Shown: positions 1-12,035 of the stretch, in pieces | Layout: each line of letters starts with the position of its first letter | Position numbering within the stretch: position 1 is the first letter of the stretch | Assembly (NCBI GenBank): GCA_947044365.1 | Contig: OX345637.1 | Span: forward strand, 15,904,916-15,968,915 | Reading direction: 5' to 3' | Length of the DNA stretch: 64,000 nt | Source: Petrosia ficiformis | Taxonomy: Eukaryota; Porifera; Demospongiae; Haplosclerida; Petrosiidae | Made by a program: the position numbers and the translations under genes | The notes under the pieces: model-generated | What the model was told of the DNA's origin: nothing | Databases searched by the model: none | The model's input: the letters and a program-made list of their open reading frames with translations, nothing else

Positions 1-101
1 GTTTAATAATATGATGTAATATGTTGTCATAGTGATGCTATTACATAATTATAATAGATGTGTTTAATAATATGATGTAATATGTTGTCATAGTGATGCT
101 A
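1..101. repeat. 61-bp tandem duplication across a splice acceptor
   Basis: Bases 1-40 are repeated at 62-101. The copied segment includes the tcatag acceptor at about 93 and the first bases of the NUP160 exon that starts at 94. A second, potentially usable acceptor therefore lies near position 32. Confidence 0.85.
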
Positions 102-3100
102 ATCTGAAAATGTTATCAGAGCTCAATATATCAGACGACAGACCTCTAATACCTTCAGGATTTAAACTTGGTATGTACATAAATTATTAATTTGTTTCTG
201 ATTATTGATTTAACCCTTTAGCAACTGGATGTAGTATATTAGAGGTATATGTATCATCTGTTGGACGTGGTCATGTGATGAGATCATTATTACATCATTG
301 TCCATTTGTACCAGGTATTCCAGTACATGACCACTGGACTAATGTGTTGCCATGGATACTAGATGTACTGCTTCAACAAATGTATCCACTATTACATCAA
401 ATATTATGATATCATTATTTGAGGTATTAACCCTTAGAGGACTGAGCCTGTTTTTCAAAATTCTTCCCATTTCCAACACTGGCGACTCTATTGCATAAAA
501 TGTGGCCACCGTTCACTTTATCCCAAACTTGGCTCCTTTTCCGACATGGAGTACTACTTCCACTAACTTGCTTGCTGGGACTCGAAAGTCTCCAAGCGCT
601 TCATAGGATCAAATCAAATGCAGTGCTCTCCCTCTTTTGACTGGAACTGGGGCTAACAAAATGACCCCACTGCATGTTGGCACCAGCTACACCCACGATT
701 TCAGGTTTCACAGCAAGGAAAATGCCTCAGGTACCCATCAGAGTGCGTGGGCGGGGTCAAAAATGGAAAATTCATCAGCAGCAAGGGGGCTGTGCCCCCT
801 TCGATCCCCCGCATTAACAGGGGGACACCCCCTTTAAAATTCCCCCCCCGTCATTGTTATTTAGGCCAAAGGGCGGCCGAAAAACCATCAACTTTTTTAG
901 CCATGTTCATCAGCTTGTGCCTGACGCCAATCACAACCATTTGGACAGCTTCGTGTAGCTAGGAACAGACGGCGAACCACGTAGGGGTGAAATGTCACAT
1001 ATATGTGACATCAGTCCTCTAAGGGTTAATAATGCTCTCCTATTTAATTAATCAATTTGTCTAATTATTAATTTTTGATAAAAGCATTTTTAAAGATACT
1101 TTGAAACAATGCAGTATACCTCATAATGCCGTGCTTTAGCTTGTGATTATTTAGTGACACTTGTGACACTTAACACACTATATAGATGGCCACAGAGTAT
1201 GTATCTCAACATCTATCAATTCTTATTGGTTGATTGTCAGTACAATACGTTACAAGTAAAGAAATAATTTTCCTCTTATAATTTGATATAATATGGTATT
1301 ATTATTATTAGATGTTACATACAATGATGCTAAATTTAGTGGATAGAGATTGGGCAAGTAGAGAATTTCTAACTGGACAAAGTTATCTCTTTACTGGAGA
1401 AATTGATAAAGCTATTGATTGCTTTGTGTCTGCATCATCAGGAATAAATACAGGTTTGTGTCACATGACATCATCAAGGGCAGCGGAACAGGTGGGGCTG
1501 ATGGGTTTAAGTCCCACCAATGTTTCATAAACATGAGCTAAGCCCCACCAATCATAAACCCCAAATTAATTAATAAATCAATTAGCAAAATTTCAGGCAC
1601 ACTAAATCAGTCACATTAAATACCATGTAACCAATTATATGCAGTTGTCACTTATAGTCAACTAAATACTACTTTGAACTCTAGTCTACAAAAATAGTGA
1701 TGATTAGCACAATCTGCCATTTTTATTATCATCATTAATCAATCAATAAATATTGGCCACACCCCTCATGAATAATTAATTAGCCTGGGATCTAAACCTG
1801 CCATTCACTAAGTTCTGCTGCTTATGGATATCATACACTGTTTCTATTGGATGATGAATATTTTGTTGTATATATATGTGATAACTAAATACCATCATTT
1901 GTAATAATATTGATGAATAGTAGATGTTAATCTCTCTATTCAAGCAGCCATTTTGTACATTTCTTTGGCTTCCTGTACAAATAAGTGTATAGCGATATCT
2001 ATTTATTTATAAATATAATCAGGAGCCCATAATGAGAAAGTGTAAGAGTAGGAGCGGTAAATGACTACGCATTTAATTAAATTGGTCAAACTATCTGTCT
2101 GACCGTCTGTTACTATTTTTAGACCTACGTGTATAGGCCTTCGTTAAACATGGGGTCTACATCTCGACGATCTCCAACGTTAGCAATGAAACAAACACGT
2201 CTGGAGGCAGAAATGGAGTCCACTACTATCAGGAAAGTGAGAGCATGCTTTGGGGAAGCCGAGAAATAACTGTTTAGTCCTATTCAAGAGTGTTTGACAT
2301 CATTTCCTTCTGTGTTTGAAGTGATTGCAGTGAAGGCTTCCTACTACTTTGTCAATGGCTTCACTAGGAACATCTTCACAGTATACACGAGCCAGAAAAC
2401 TTAAATCAATGTAGCTGTTCATTTTCTAGAAGCCATATTTAACGAAGGCGTATACACATGGGTTCTAAAAAATAGTAACAGATGGTCAGACAGATAGTTT
2501 GACCAATTTAATTAAATGCGTGGTTGTTTACCGCTCCACTCCTACTCTTACGCTTTCTCATTATGGGCTCCTGATATAATACACAATATCCTAACAAGGA
2601 ATGGTATATATTTATTCATATGGAAGATCACAAATGTTTTATTAATTAATTATAGAGCCATTATTAATGAGATTATCGGGTAATGATGGTAATTACTGGA
2701 TAAAGGTCATGAGATTAGTTGAAGATTTGGGATCTAAAGAAGGGATTGTTCATGTGACATCACATGCTACTAGTGTGATTCCTCAAGGACATCCTTCATT
2801 GGTAATAATTATATTATATATTATATATTATTATACTCATTATTAATTAGTTACTCTTGTGGTCAAATCTGTTTAAATATTCATTACAACTTGAATTATA
2901 TGAATTAGCATATGATGCTATGATTAATAACCCAGATATTGAAAGGTAATTACATCTATGTGTGAATAATTTTATAATTGTGTGTTCTGACCAATCAAAT
3001 TTTAGACGTCGTGAATGTTTGAAACATTTTGTGGTTGTGTTGACTGAGCAACAACAGCTGAAAGAACTGTGTAATTATAATTATGCTGGAATGGAAGAAG

Positions 3101-6100
3101 AAGTAATCTGATTGGTCAATTTATTATAATGCATCGATCTGATTGGCTGTTTATTTTCATAGGTTGAACATGTAATGGAAATACGAGCTCGTAGTGTTGA
3201 TGTGTTTCATAAACACTGTTATTATAATTTATTATATTGTTACTACACATCTAGAGAAAAATACTGGAGAGGTATACCATAACCACAATATAATGTACAT
3301 GCAATATTATATATATACAATATACATACACACTTACACACATGCATGTACTACATATAATTATATATACAATATTATATACAATGTACATACACACTTA
3401 CACACATGCATGTACTACATATAATTATATATACAATATTATATACAATATACATACACACTTACACACATGCATGTACTACATATAATTATATATACAA
3501 TATTATATACAATATACATACACACTTACACACATACATGTACTACATATAATTATATATACAATATTATATACAATGTACATACACACTTACACACATA
3601 CATGTACTACATATAATTATATATACAATATTATATACAATGTACATACACACTTACACACATGCATGTACTACATATAATTATATATACAATATTATAT
3701 ACAATATACATACACACTTACACACATACATGTACTACATATAATTATATATACAATAATTATATACAATGTACATACACACTTACACACATACATGTAC
3801 TACATATAATTATATATACAATATTATATACAATATACATACACACTTACACACATACATGTACTACATATAATTATATATACAATATTATATACAATAT
3901 ACATACACACTTACACACATACATGTACTACATATAATTATATATACAATATTATATACAATATACATACACACTTACACACATACATGTACTACATATA
4001 ATTATATGTACAATATATACAATATACATACACACTTACACACATACATGTACTACATATAATTATATATACAATATTATATACAATATACATACACACT
4101 TACACACATACATGTACTACATATAATTATATGTACAATATATACAATATACATACACACTTACACACATACATGTACTACATATAATTATAGATACAAT
4201 ATTATATACAATATACATACACACTTACACACATGCATGTACTACATATAATTATATATACAATATTATATACAATGTACATACACACTTACACACATAC
4301 ATGTACTACATATAATTATATATACAATATTATATACAATGTACATACACACTTACACACATGCATGTACTACATATAATTATATATACAATATTATATA
4401 CAATATACATACACACTTACACACATACATGTACTACATATAATTATATATACAATATTATATACAATATACATACACACTTACACACATACATGTACTA
4501 CATATAATTATATGTACAATATATACAATATACATACACACTTACACACATACATGTACTACATATAATTATATATACAATATTATATACAATATACATA
4601 CACACTTACACACATACATGTACTACATATAATTATATGTACAATATATACAATATACATACACACTTACACACATACATGTACTACATATAATTATATA
4701 TACAATATTATATACAATATACATACACACTTACACACATACATGTACTACATATAATTATAGATACAATATTATATACAATATACATACACACTTACAC
4801 ACATGCATGTACTACATATAATTATATATACAATATTATATACAATGTACATACACACTTACACACATACATGTACTACATATAATTATATATACAATAT
4901 TATATACAATATACATACACACTTACACACATGCATGTACTACATATAATTATATATACAATATTATATACAATGTACATACACACTTACACACATACAT
5001 GTACTACATATAATTATATATACAATATTATATACAATGTACATACACACTTACACACATGCATGTACTACATATAATTATATATACAATATTATATACA
5101 ATATACATACACACTTACACACATACATGTACTACATATAATTATATATACAATATTATATACAATATACATACACACTTACACACATACATGTACTACA
5201 TATAATTATATGTACAATATATACAATATACATACACACTTACACACATACATGTACTACATATAATTATATATACAATATTATATACAATATACATACA
5301 CACTTACACACATGCATGTACTACATATAATTATATATACAATATTATATACAATGTACATACACACTTACACACATACATGTACTACATATAATTATAT
5401 ATACAATATTATATACAATATACATACACACTTACACACATGCATGTACTACATATAATTATATATACAATATTATATACAATGTACATACACACTTACA
5501 CACATACATGTACTACATATAATTATATATACAATATTATATACAATGTACATACACACTTACACACATGCATGTACTACATATAATTATATATACAATA
5601 TTATATACAATATACATACACACTTACACACATACATGTACTACATATAATTATATGTACAATATATACAATATACATACACACTTACACACATACATGT
5701 ACTACATATAATTATATATACAATATATACAATGTACATACATGTACATGTATTTACACACATACACACAACACAAACTTCTATATACATACATGTATAA
5801 TTATTATACATACACATACATGTACATATGTACACATACATGTACATATGTACACATACATGTACATAATTATGTACACATACATGTACATATGTATAAT
5901 TATGTACACATACATGTACATAATTATGTACACATACATGTACATATGTACACATACATGCACATAATTATGTACACATACATGTACATATGTACACATA
6001 CATGTACATATGTATACATACGTGTACATAATTATGTACACATACATGTACATAATTATGTACACATACATGTACATATGTACACATACATGTACATAAT

Positions 6101-8938
6101 TATGTACACATACATGTACATATGTACACATACGTACATGTACATATGTACACATACATGTACATATGTACACATACATATACATAATTATGTACACATA
6201 CATGTACATAATTTTGTTAATATCATATATTTTGTTATTATTATTATTATTATTATTATAGCAGCACATGTAATGTATGAATATGGGTTAAGATGTGGTT
6301 TAGAATCTTCTGAACCTCGTGCGCTACAAAAACAGGTTTGTCCACTTTTCATTTTAATTATTAATAATATTGATTATATTGTACAGGCTAATTGTTATAT
6401 AACATGTATCATGTGTTTGAAGTTAGTAAATTCAAAATATCACTGGATAGTGAAACCACTGGAATTGATAGAACAAGATTCATCAGTGAATGGAGGAAAA
6501 GGTAATTAAATAATCATTAATATAATTATTCATTTATATTCTTTATAGTTGAATGTAAAGTGTTGACTTTACTGGATATAGAGAAAAGCTACGAAATAGT
6601 ACGATCTAAGCTAGTTGTGTTACAAAAATATCCATCCTTTACACCTCAACTCTGTAGTGAGTATATTATATATGTTAGTGTGTAGTGAATATACTAGTAT
6701 TATCTGATATTAGATCCATATGTTAGTGTGTAGTGAATATACTAGTATTATCTGATATTAGATCCATATGTTAGTATGTAGTGAATATACTAGTATTATT
6801 GCTGATCATGTGACCTGTGGCCAATCAGAGTGCAGATATTGCGTCACGTGATTGACCATTAAATCACTTATTGCACACTTTTGCATGCAATAAGTTAGTT
6901 ATTGCACACTTTGCTCACCTCTACTAACGAAGCTGCTTCAACAACAGTGGTAGTTCACCAGATCGTCAATAAATCACTTAGAACACACTTGACAGTGCAT
7001 CGTGTGTTTCAATGTAGCACTTGGGCAGTCAATAAAGGTCGAGTTTACATAACGCACTCGCCTTCGGCTCGTGCATTATGTAAACTCGACCTTTATTGAC
7101 CCGCCCTCGTGCTACATTAAAACACGTAATCACGGTAAAGTGTGTTCTAACTATTACTTATCTGATATTAGATCCATATGTTAGTATGTAGTGAATATAC
7201 TAGTATTATCTGATATTAGGTCCATATGTTAGTATGTAGTGAATATACTAGTATTATCTGATATTAGATCCATATGTTAGTGTGTAGTGAATATACTAGT
7301 ATTATCTGATATTAGGTCCATATGTTAGTGTGTAGTGAATCTACTAGTATTATCTGATATTAGATCCATATGTTAGTATGTAGTGAATATACTAGTATTA
7401 TCTGATATTAGGTCCATATGTTAGTATGTAGTGAATATACTAGTATTATCTGATATTAGATTCATATGTTAGTGTGTACTAGTATTATATGATATTAGAT
7501 CCATATGTTAGTGTGTAGTGAATCTACTAGTATTATATGATATTAGATCCATATGTTAGTATGTAGTGAATATACTAGTATTATCTGATATTAGATCCAT
7601 ATGTTAGTGTGTAGTGAATATACTAGTATTATCTCATATTAGATCCATACGTCACAGCTAATGATTTACAAGTTATATTGTGTCAAGTTGGATTATTTGA
7701 TGATGCTTTGAAACTCACAGAAAAATGTAATTTATCTCTGAAATCAGTTTACGAGTCTTTAGCTATTAAGTAAGTCACGTGAAATGTACATGTATATTAT
7801 ATATATGTATACATGTATACTAAAGCTCACAGTTTGGTATGCTAACATTTCTGATTATTGGGTGGTGTTTAGTATTTGTTCACATTTTCAGTATATGTAA
7901 TTATATATTTTTGTACACATGTATATAAACTATATATATATATCTTATAATTATTTATTATATAGATGTGCACATCTCAGTAATAATCTCATTTCATCAA
8001 GGTATTATTATAATCAGATTGGTAGTATATTATCATCACTTCCTTTGAAAAGTGTTACGTTATATTGTACTAATTATAAATAGCCATTTCCTGTTAGTAA
8101 ACATTATTAAAATACCAGGAATCATTTTAATCAAATATCATTTATGTTTTAATATCAGTGTAATGATCATTATTATTATATAGGGGAGAATCCACTGATA
8201 CCACCATATGGGATTGGTTGAGTGATAATGATACAACATATGATATAGCCCAATCTAGTGAAGGAAGGTTATTATAATGAGTTGTTATCATATTGTATAT
8301 TGATTAGTGTATTAGTGTGTTAGATCAAGCATGGAATATGCTGAGAATATATATTAATAACAGACTGGATAATTATGAACTTCAAGAATGTGTAATTAGT
8401 AAACTATTACTTGGAGGATCTGAATTACCACAATGGCTAATTGATATTGTCAAGGTAACATTAATTAATTCATTATGAATAATAATAATTATCTACAGGA
8501 AAATAATCCATCTGGTTTGCTGAGAATATATCTTCAATATGATTATATTGAATATGCTGTACTCTTAATAATAGAATATATTGATGCTATAATAGGCCAT
8601 GGTAAGGAATATTTTGGTCTAAAGGTTAGTAATGTTGTCATAACACCACCATCTTATGTATTATATATATCAATATAGAATGCACTTCATGTGACTAGTC
8701 CTTCTGTATGGCTTCCATTCACCTCAATTGATCATGTCATGAGTATTTTAACAAAAGCTCCTGATGGTTCACCCCTCAATGAGGTATAGTAAAATAATAC
8801 TTTATATAATTACTATTAAATTTTATTAATTATTACTGTTAGTTACGAGAATCTCTTCAATCTAAACTTGATGAGTATTTTGCACTGTTAGAAGACACAT
8901 CCTCAAATATGAAGTATCATTCACGACTCATTTATTAA
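94..8938 (+). CDS. NUP160: NUP160 nucleoporin, C-terminal part (5' end outside window)
   Basis: Scaffold nucleoporin of the Y (NUP107-160) complex of the nuclear pore. Exons read in phase: 94-170, 222-381, 1186-1228, 1312-1453, 2656-2801, 2851-2945, 3006-3102, 3163-3271, 6262-6335, 6387-6501, 6549-6656, 7643-7769, 7966-8001, 8184-8267, 8316-8454, 8499-8624, 8679-8783, 8843-8938 (TAA). Family landmarks are clear: VMYEYGLRCG, YHWIVKPLEL, QVGLFDDALKL, LPQWLIDIVK, DAIIGHGKEYFG and VWLPFTSIDHVM follow the order of the alpha-helical C-terminal half of vertebrate NUP160. The exon at 222 needs a weak donor (GTATCC at 382); extending to the next donor at 424 would read an in-frame TGA at 407. The first base of the 7643 exon could instead be 7658, giving the same frame. 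The gene ends 130 bp from the stop codon of the convergent ETS gene. Introns carry several transposable elements and three tandem arrays. Confidence 0.9.
431..1025. mobile_element. piggyBac-type MITE, 595 bp
   Basis: Flanked by TTAA on both sides (427-430 and 1026-1029). Terminal inverted repeats are CCCTTAGAGGACTGA at the left and its complement at the right. TTAA target duplication and CCC...GGG ends are the hallmarks of piggyBac elements. No transposase is encoded; the two short open frames at 637-962 look incidental. It sits in a NUP160 intron, just after the exon ending at 381. Confidence 0.85.
2020..2573. mobile_element. Non-autonomous TIR element, 554 bp
   Basis: Long inverted arms of about 130 bp begin CAGGAGCCCATAATGAGAAAG at the left and are mirrored at the right, ending at 2573. 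A 7-bp duplication ATATAAT flanks both sides (2013-2019 and 2574-2580). The interior has no transposase. The family is uncertain: CAGG ends recall hAT elements, but those normally make 8-bp duplications. Confidence 0.85.
3294..5734. repeat. 64-bp minisatellite, about 38 units
   Basis: Tandem units with a 64-bp period (cacttacacac recurs at 3331, 3395, 3459 and so on), with shorter variants of roughly 56-58 bp that lack part of the ttatata segment. Units differ at a few fixed sites (tgcatg or tacatg; caatgta or caatata). The whole array lies in one NUP160 intron (3272-6261). Open frames read through it are artefacts of the period. Confidence 0.95.
5735..6212. repeat. Array of nested palindromes (gtacatatgtac / gtacataattatgtac)
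   Basis: Follows the 64-bp array directly. It is made of acatacatgtac blocks separated by either atatgtac or ataattatgtac, so most junctions are perfect palindromes and the array is close to self-complementary. This is why long open frames appear on both strands (5742-6509 plus, 5781-6269 minus). A TTA microsatellite (about 6232-6258) then leads into the next NUP160 acceptor. Confidence 0.9.
6673..7642. repeat. 48-bp minisatellite carrying splice-site-like sequence
   Basis: Units of 48 bp (tgttag at 6673 and 6721) run to the acceptor of the NUP160 exon at 7643. Every unit contains gatattagatccatat, nearly identical to the functional acceptor tcatattag/atccatac, and tgtagtgaatata, close to the functional donor tgta/gtgagtata at 6656. 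The array is interrupted at about 6801-7158 by unrelated DNA that includes a foldback element. Confidence 0.9.
6981..7147. mobile_element. Foldback (long hairpin) element
   Basis: A nearly symmetrical inverted repeat. The arms gaacacactt...caataaaggtcgagtttac fold back on gtaaactcgacctttattg...aagtgtgttc around a cgccttcggctcg centre. No coding capacity. It lies in the DNA that splits the 48-bp array. Confidence 0.75.
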
Positions 8939-9068
8939 TAATTATTGTGTTTGACAAATTGTTAAAATAAATGGGATTCATGAAAAACCAAGAAAAAAAA
9001 TAATATTTAAAAATTGAATCAGTACTTGATATAGTAAACTGGTGAAAAAAAGTGATTATTATTAATAT

Positions 9069-11466
9069 TTATTGTAAAGGTTTCTTTCCGGCGTTCAGTT
9101 TTTTTTCAATGGTAATGGCAGTTGTTTGATCACCTCCAGCATTCAGTGCCTTTTGAAGTTCACTGAATGATAGACCCAGTAGAGACTCCAAGTCACACAC
9201 GAACTGATAAACATAGCGTTGATTATGAACTTTCTTTATGATGTTTTTATCATAATAATATCGTAATCCACGACTGAGCTTCTCATAATTCATTGTTGGT
9301 TTGTTCTTGCGCTCTCCCCATCTCCTAGCGACTTCTGGAGGATCTACTATCTTGAATTCCCAATCTTTCTTGTTGGTCCATTTTATGCACGACTGACTCT
9401 CTCGATCTGTCAATAGTTCCAACAGAAATTGCCATAACTGGATTTGAGATCCTGTATTGAATTCAACTTGAGGAGGACCTGTGGAAATAAAATAGAATAT
9501 TAATGATGTGTAATGATCAGAGGGGTCTTCTGAGTCAACCCCTTCTGTTTGGTACAAGACTAAGGCTCCGCGCTATACCACATTACCTGATGTTTGTGAT
9601 GATGTAACACCTCCTACATTAGTACTAGTAAGATTAGCAAAAGGGAAACATGTACTAGTAGTACGTCCAGAATTAGAAGTAGCAGGAATACTACCAGACA
9701 CAGCTTGGGTTAGTATATCACTGGAAGTTGTACCAATGGGTAATAAAGATGATACGGATGGTATTGATAGAAAAGAGGAATCTACAGGTGACGAGGAAGA
9801 TCTGTCTCCATCAGGTTTCACTTGATTAGCATATGCTTGTTGTTGTAATTGCTGTAATTGAAGAAGTTGTAAATAACTTTGTGTAATGGCGGCTGAGAGG
9901 TTTGATGTTAGCAAGGGATTGTTGACAGTAGGATCTGATGAGGTGGGTGTAATAGAAGAAGAGCTAACTGTTGGACTACTTTCCACAGCACTGCTACTAG
10001 TAGTACTAGTACTGATAGTAGTGGGAAGTGTTTGTTTTTGAGGTGTACTCTGAGGAGATCCAATTAGATTATTAAGAATAGAAGGATTTAGTGTCGCTGC
10101 TGTGGCACTATTAACATCGATAGGTAACCATACTAAAGAGTAGTTGCTCGTTCCTGGATAACATACTAAACATGGAAATAAGCTAGACTGATTACCAGGT
10201 CCATTTGAAGTAGGTGTAACTTGAGATCTATAGCAAATTATAATAATAATTATAATTGTGCAGTAAGTAAAAAGAGTCTTATTTGATTAGACATTAAACT
10301 TTTACAAAATGATTGTGTAAACATTTATTATGGCCCATAGGGCCATCCCTATAATTGCTTTCCACGGGGTTTAATGTATATATATATATATGTTTGTGTC
10401 ACTTGCGCGACTATGCGTTGTATACGTAATTAAGGAAGTTGCGTCATTCCCGGGGGGCTCGGTCAATTAATGGGCGCAGCGCATAAAAGAATGCGCGTTT
10501 GAGCTACAGACCAGCCAGGAAGTTTAAGAAAGGATGTAAAGCTGCTAATAACTGTTGTATATAGCAGAGAAACAGTATAAATATTATGCAAGAATCTTTA
10601 ACAAGTAAGTATGATAAGTTGTTGAGTTTCAGACACGAGGAAGTCATCATTTAGAACCTTGAAGGAGTACTTCAGTCAGTTCATCAAAGATCTGTGTATT
10701 TAGACTGCAATTGGACTTACACTTACTTCTTCAGGCCCCAGCTTTGGAGTACACAGAAAGGTAGAGACACTAGTGCCATAAGCAATGCTTAATACATAGT
10801 CATCACAAAGCAAATATAGGGATGTTTGTTTTCTCTATAATAATTATACACTTGTTTTTCAACCATCTTTGAAGATAAACTTTCAATTCTTGAAGATTGT
10901 CTTACATGTAACATGTAGGTACTGTTAGTGCACAAGATGTAAGCTATTATAATGGTTTGAATAACACTTTGTAAATCAAACAAGACCCTTAGTTATTATT
11001 CTAACATTGTCACATAAGTATTCGACTCACGTGTTAGCTGATGATGACTGTACAGTAACTTTAGGATCATCACTATTTGTCTCTCCAGTCACAAGAGATG
11101 ATAATATTTCAGAAGAAAGAGGTAACTGGTTTAACTGAGCTGTTAATGCTTGAGGAGTTGGAGGCACAGCAACTGGAGGAGAAGATGGATTCAAAGGTGT
11201 GGTTACATTGTCACCTACAAAGAAGCAAAAAAAAACAACAAATTCACACCAAATTATACATACACACTCAAGGAGAATAACTTAGGCTAAGAAATGATGT
11301 AAACAACAGAGTTTAGAGAAAGATGAATCTATCAAAACTAAAGACACAGGAAGAATAGTATTCATTTGTCGGCCACAGCTACCGTTAACAAAGGAAGGAA
11401 GCGTAACGTACCGCCGACAGACCCCCCATCCATAGAGGCGGAAGTTGTGTCACAACTGGATTCCAT
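9069..11466 (-). CDS. ETS-domain transcription factor (paralog A, no Pointed domain seen)
   Basis: Sequence-specific DNA-binding factor, expected to be nuclear. Exons on the minus strand: 11412-11466, 11031-11214, 9587-10227, 9069-9478; 429 residues, phases consistent, start [15 protein letters not shown]. The N-terminal two thirds are Ser/Thr/Pro-rich with a Gln-rich stretch ([10 protein letters not shown]) typical of activation regions. The ETS domain is C-terminal, about residues 304-388: [15 protein letters not shown], then [33 protein letters not shown] and [14 protein letters not shown]. The recognition helix with RGLRYYY is intact. It resembles both the ETS1/2 and the GABPA classes, so no symbol is given. 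It lies tail to tail with NUP160 and head to tail with a second ETS gene. Confidence 0.9.
10370..10700. repeat. Dispersed repeat, copy 1
   Basis: From tgtgtcacttgcgcgacta through ggctcggtcaattaatggg to ttcagacacgaggaagt this segment matches 48925-49230 over about 300 bp, with scattered substitutions and small indels. It lies in an intron of ETS paralog A. No terminal repeats or coding capacity were recognised. Confidence 0.7.
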
Positions 11467-11559
11467 GATGTCTATCCTGGGCTTGATAGAGAACTATCAC
11501 ACGTTTACCAATCTGTTGTATATACTCTTGTGATCGTTGCAAGCAATTCTCTGTAGAAG

Positions 11560-12035
11560 AAACATTATATATATATATATATATAATATAATTATACTTT
11601 ATGTATATATATATATATATATATATATAACTAGAAATCACAATTATCTCTAACAGATAAATTGTCATGATGAAATGAGCCGAACTCACATGTACAAGAG
11701 GTAAGCTTCTCTTTCTAAGTCACACAAAGAAGGTTAAATGATAGAATAAAAGAAGTTCGGAGAAAAAAACACTTTCCTCTTATACAGGAAGTGTTGCAGT
11801 TGAAAAGGAAGCATCACGTGATCATCACAAAAACACTAATTAAAAATAATTAATGTAAATCAAAAATTTTAAATACAACCATTAATTTAAAAAAAATAAA
11901 TTTACCATGTTAACTTTTTGAATGAATAGAAAATTACATTCTAAGAAATGCGAGAAAACTGTGTTCATTGATTTAAATTAAGATTTTAATAATTAACAGA
12001 AAGAAAGATGTCCAGTGCTTGGGATTAGATAGTTC
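11560..12035. other. ETS A upstream region / ETS B 3' flank
   Basis: Contains an AT dinucleotide block at about 11560-11630 and AT-rich DNA, with no coding signal on either strand. The promoter of ETS paralog A should lie here or just upstream of 11466, but I recognise no specific site. Confidence 0.5.

Noticed and set aside
637..962. Two overlapping short open frames
   Set aside because: Inside the piggyBac-type MITE; no transposase similarity.
1470..1830. Possible small hAT element (cagcggaac ... gttctgctg)
   Set aside because: Arms of about 11 bp with mismatch and no clear target duplication; too weak to list.
3194..6509. Long open frames on both strands (repetitive Tyr/His/Thr/Val proteins)
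   Set aside because: They follow the 64-bp and palindromic arrays; the composition comes from the repeat and the frames cross real NUP160 exon borders.
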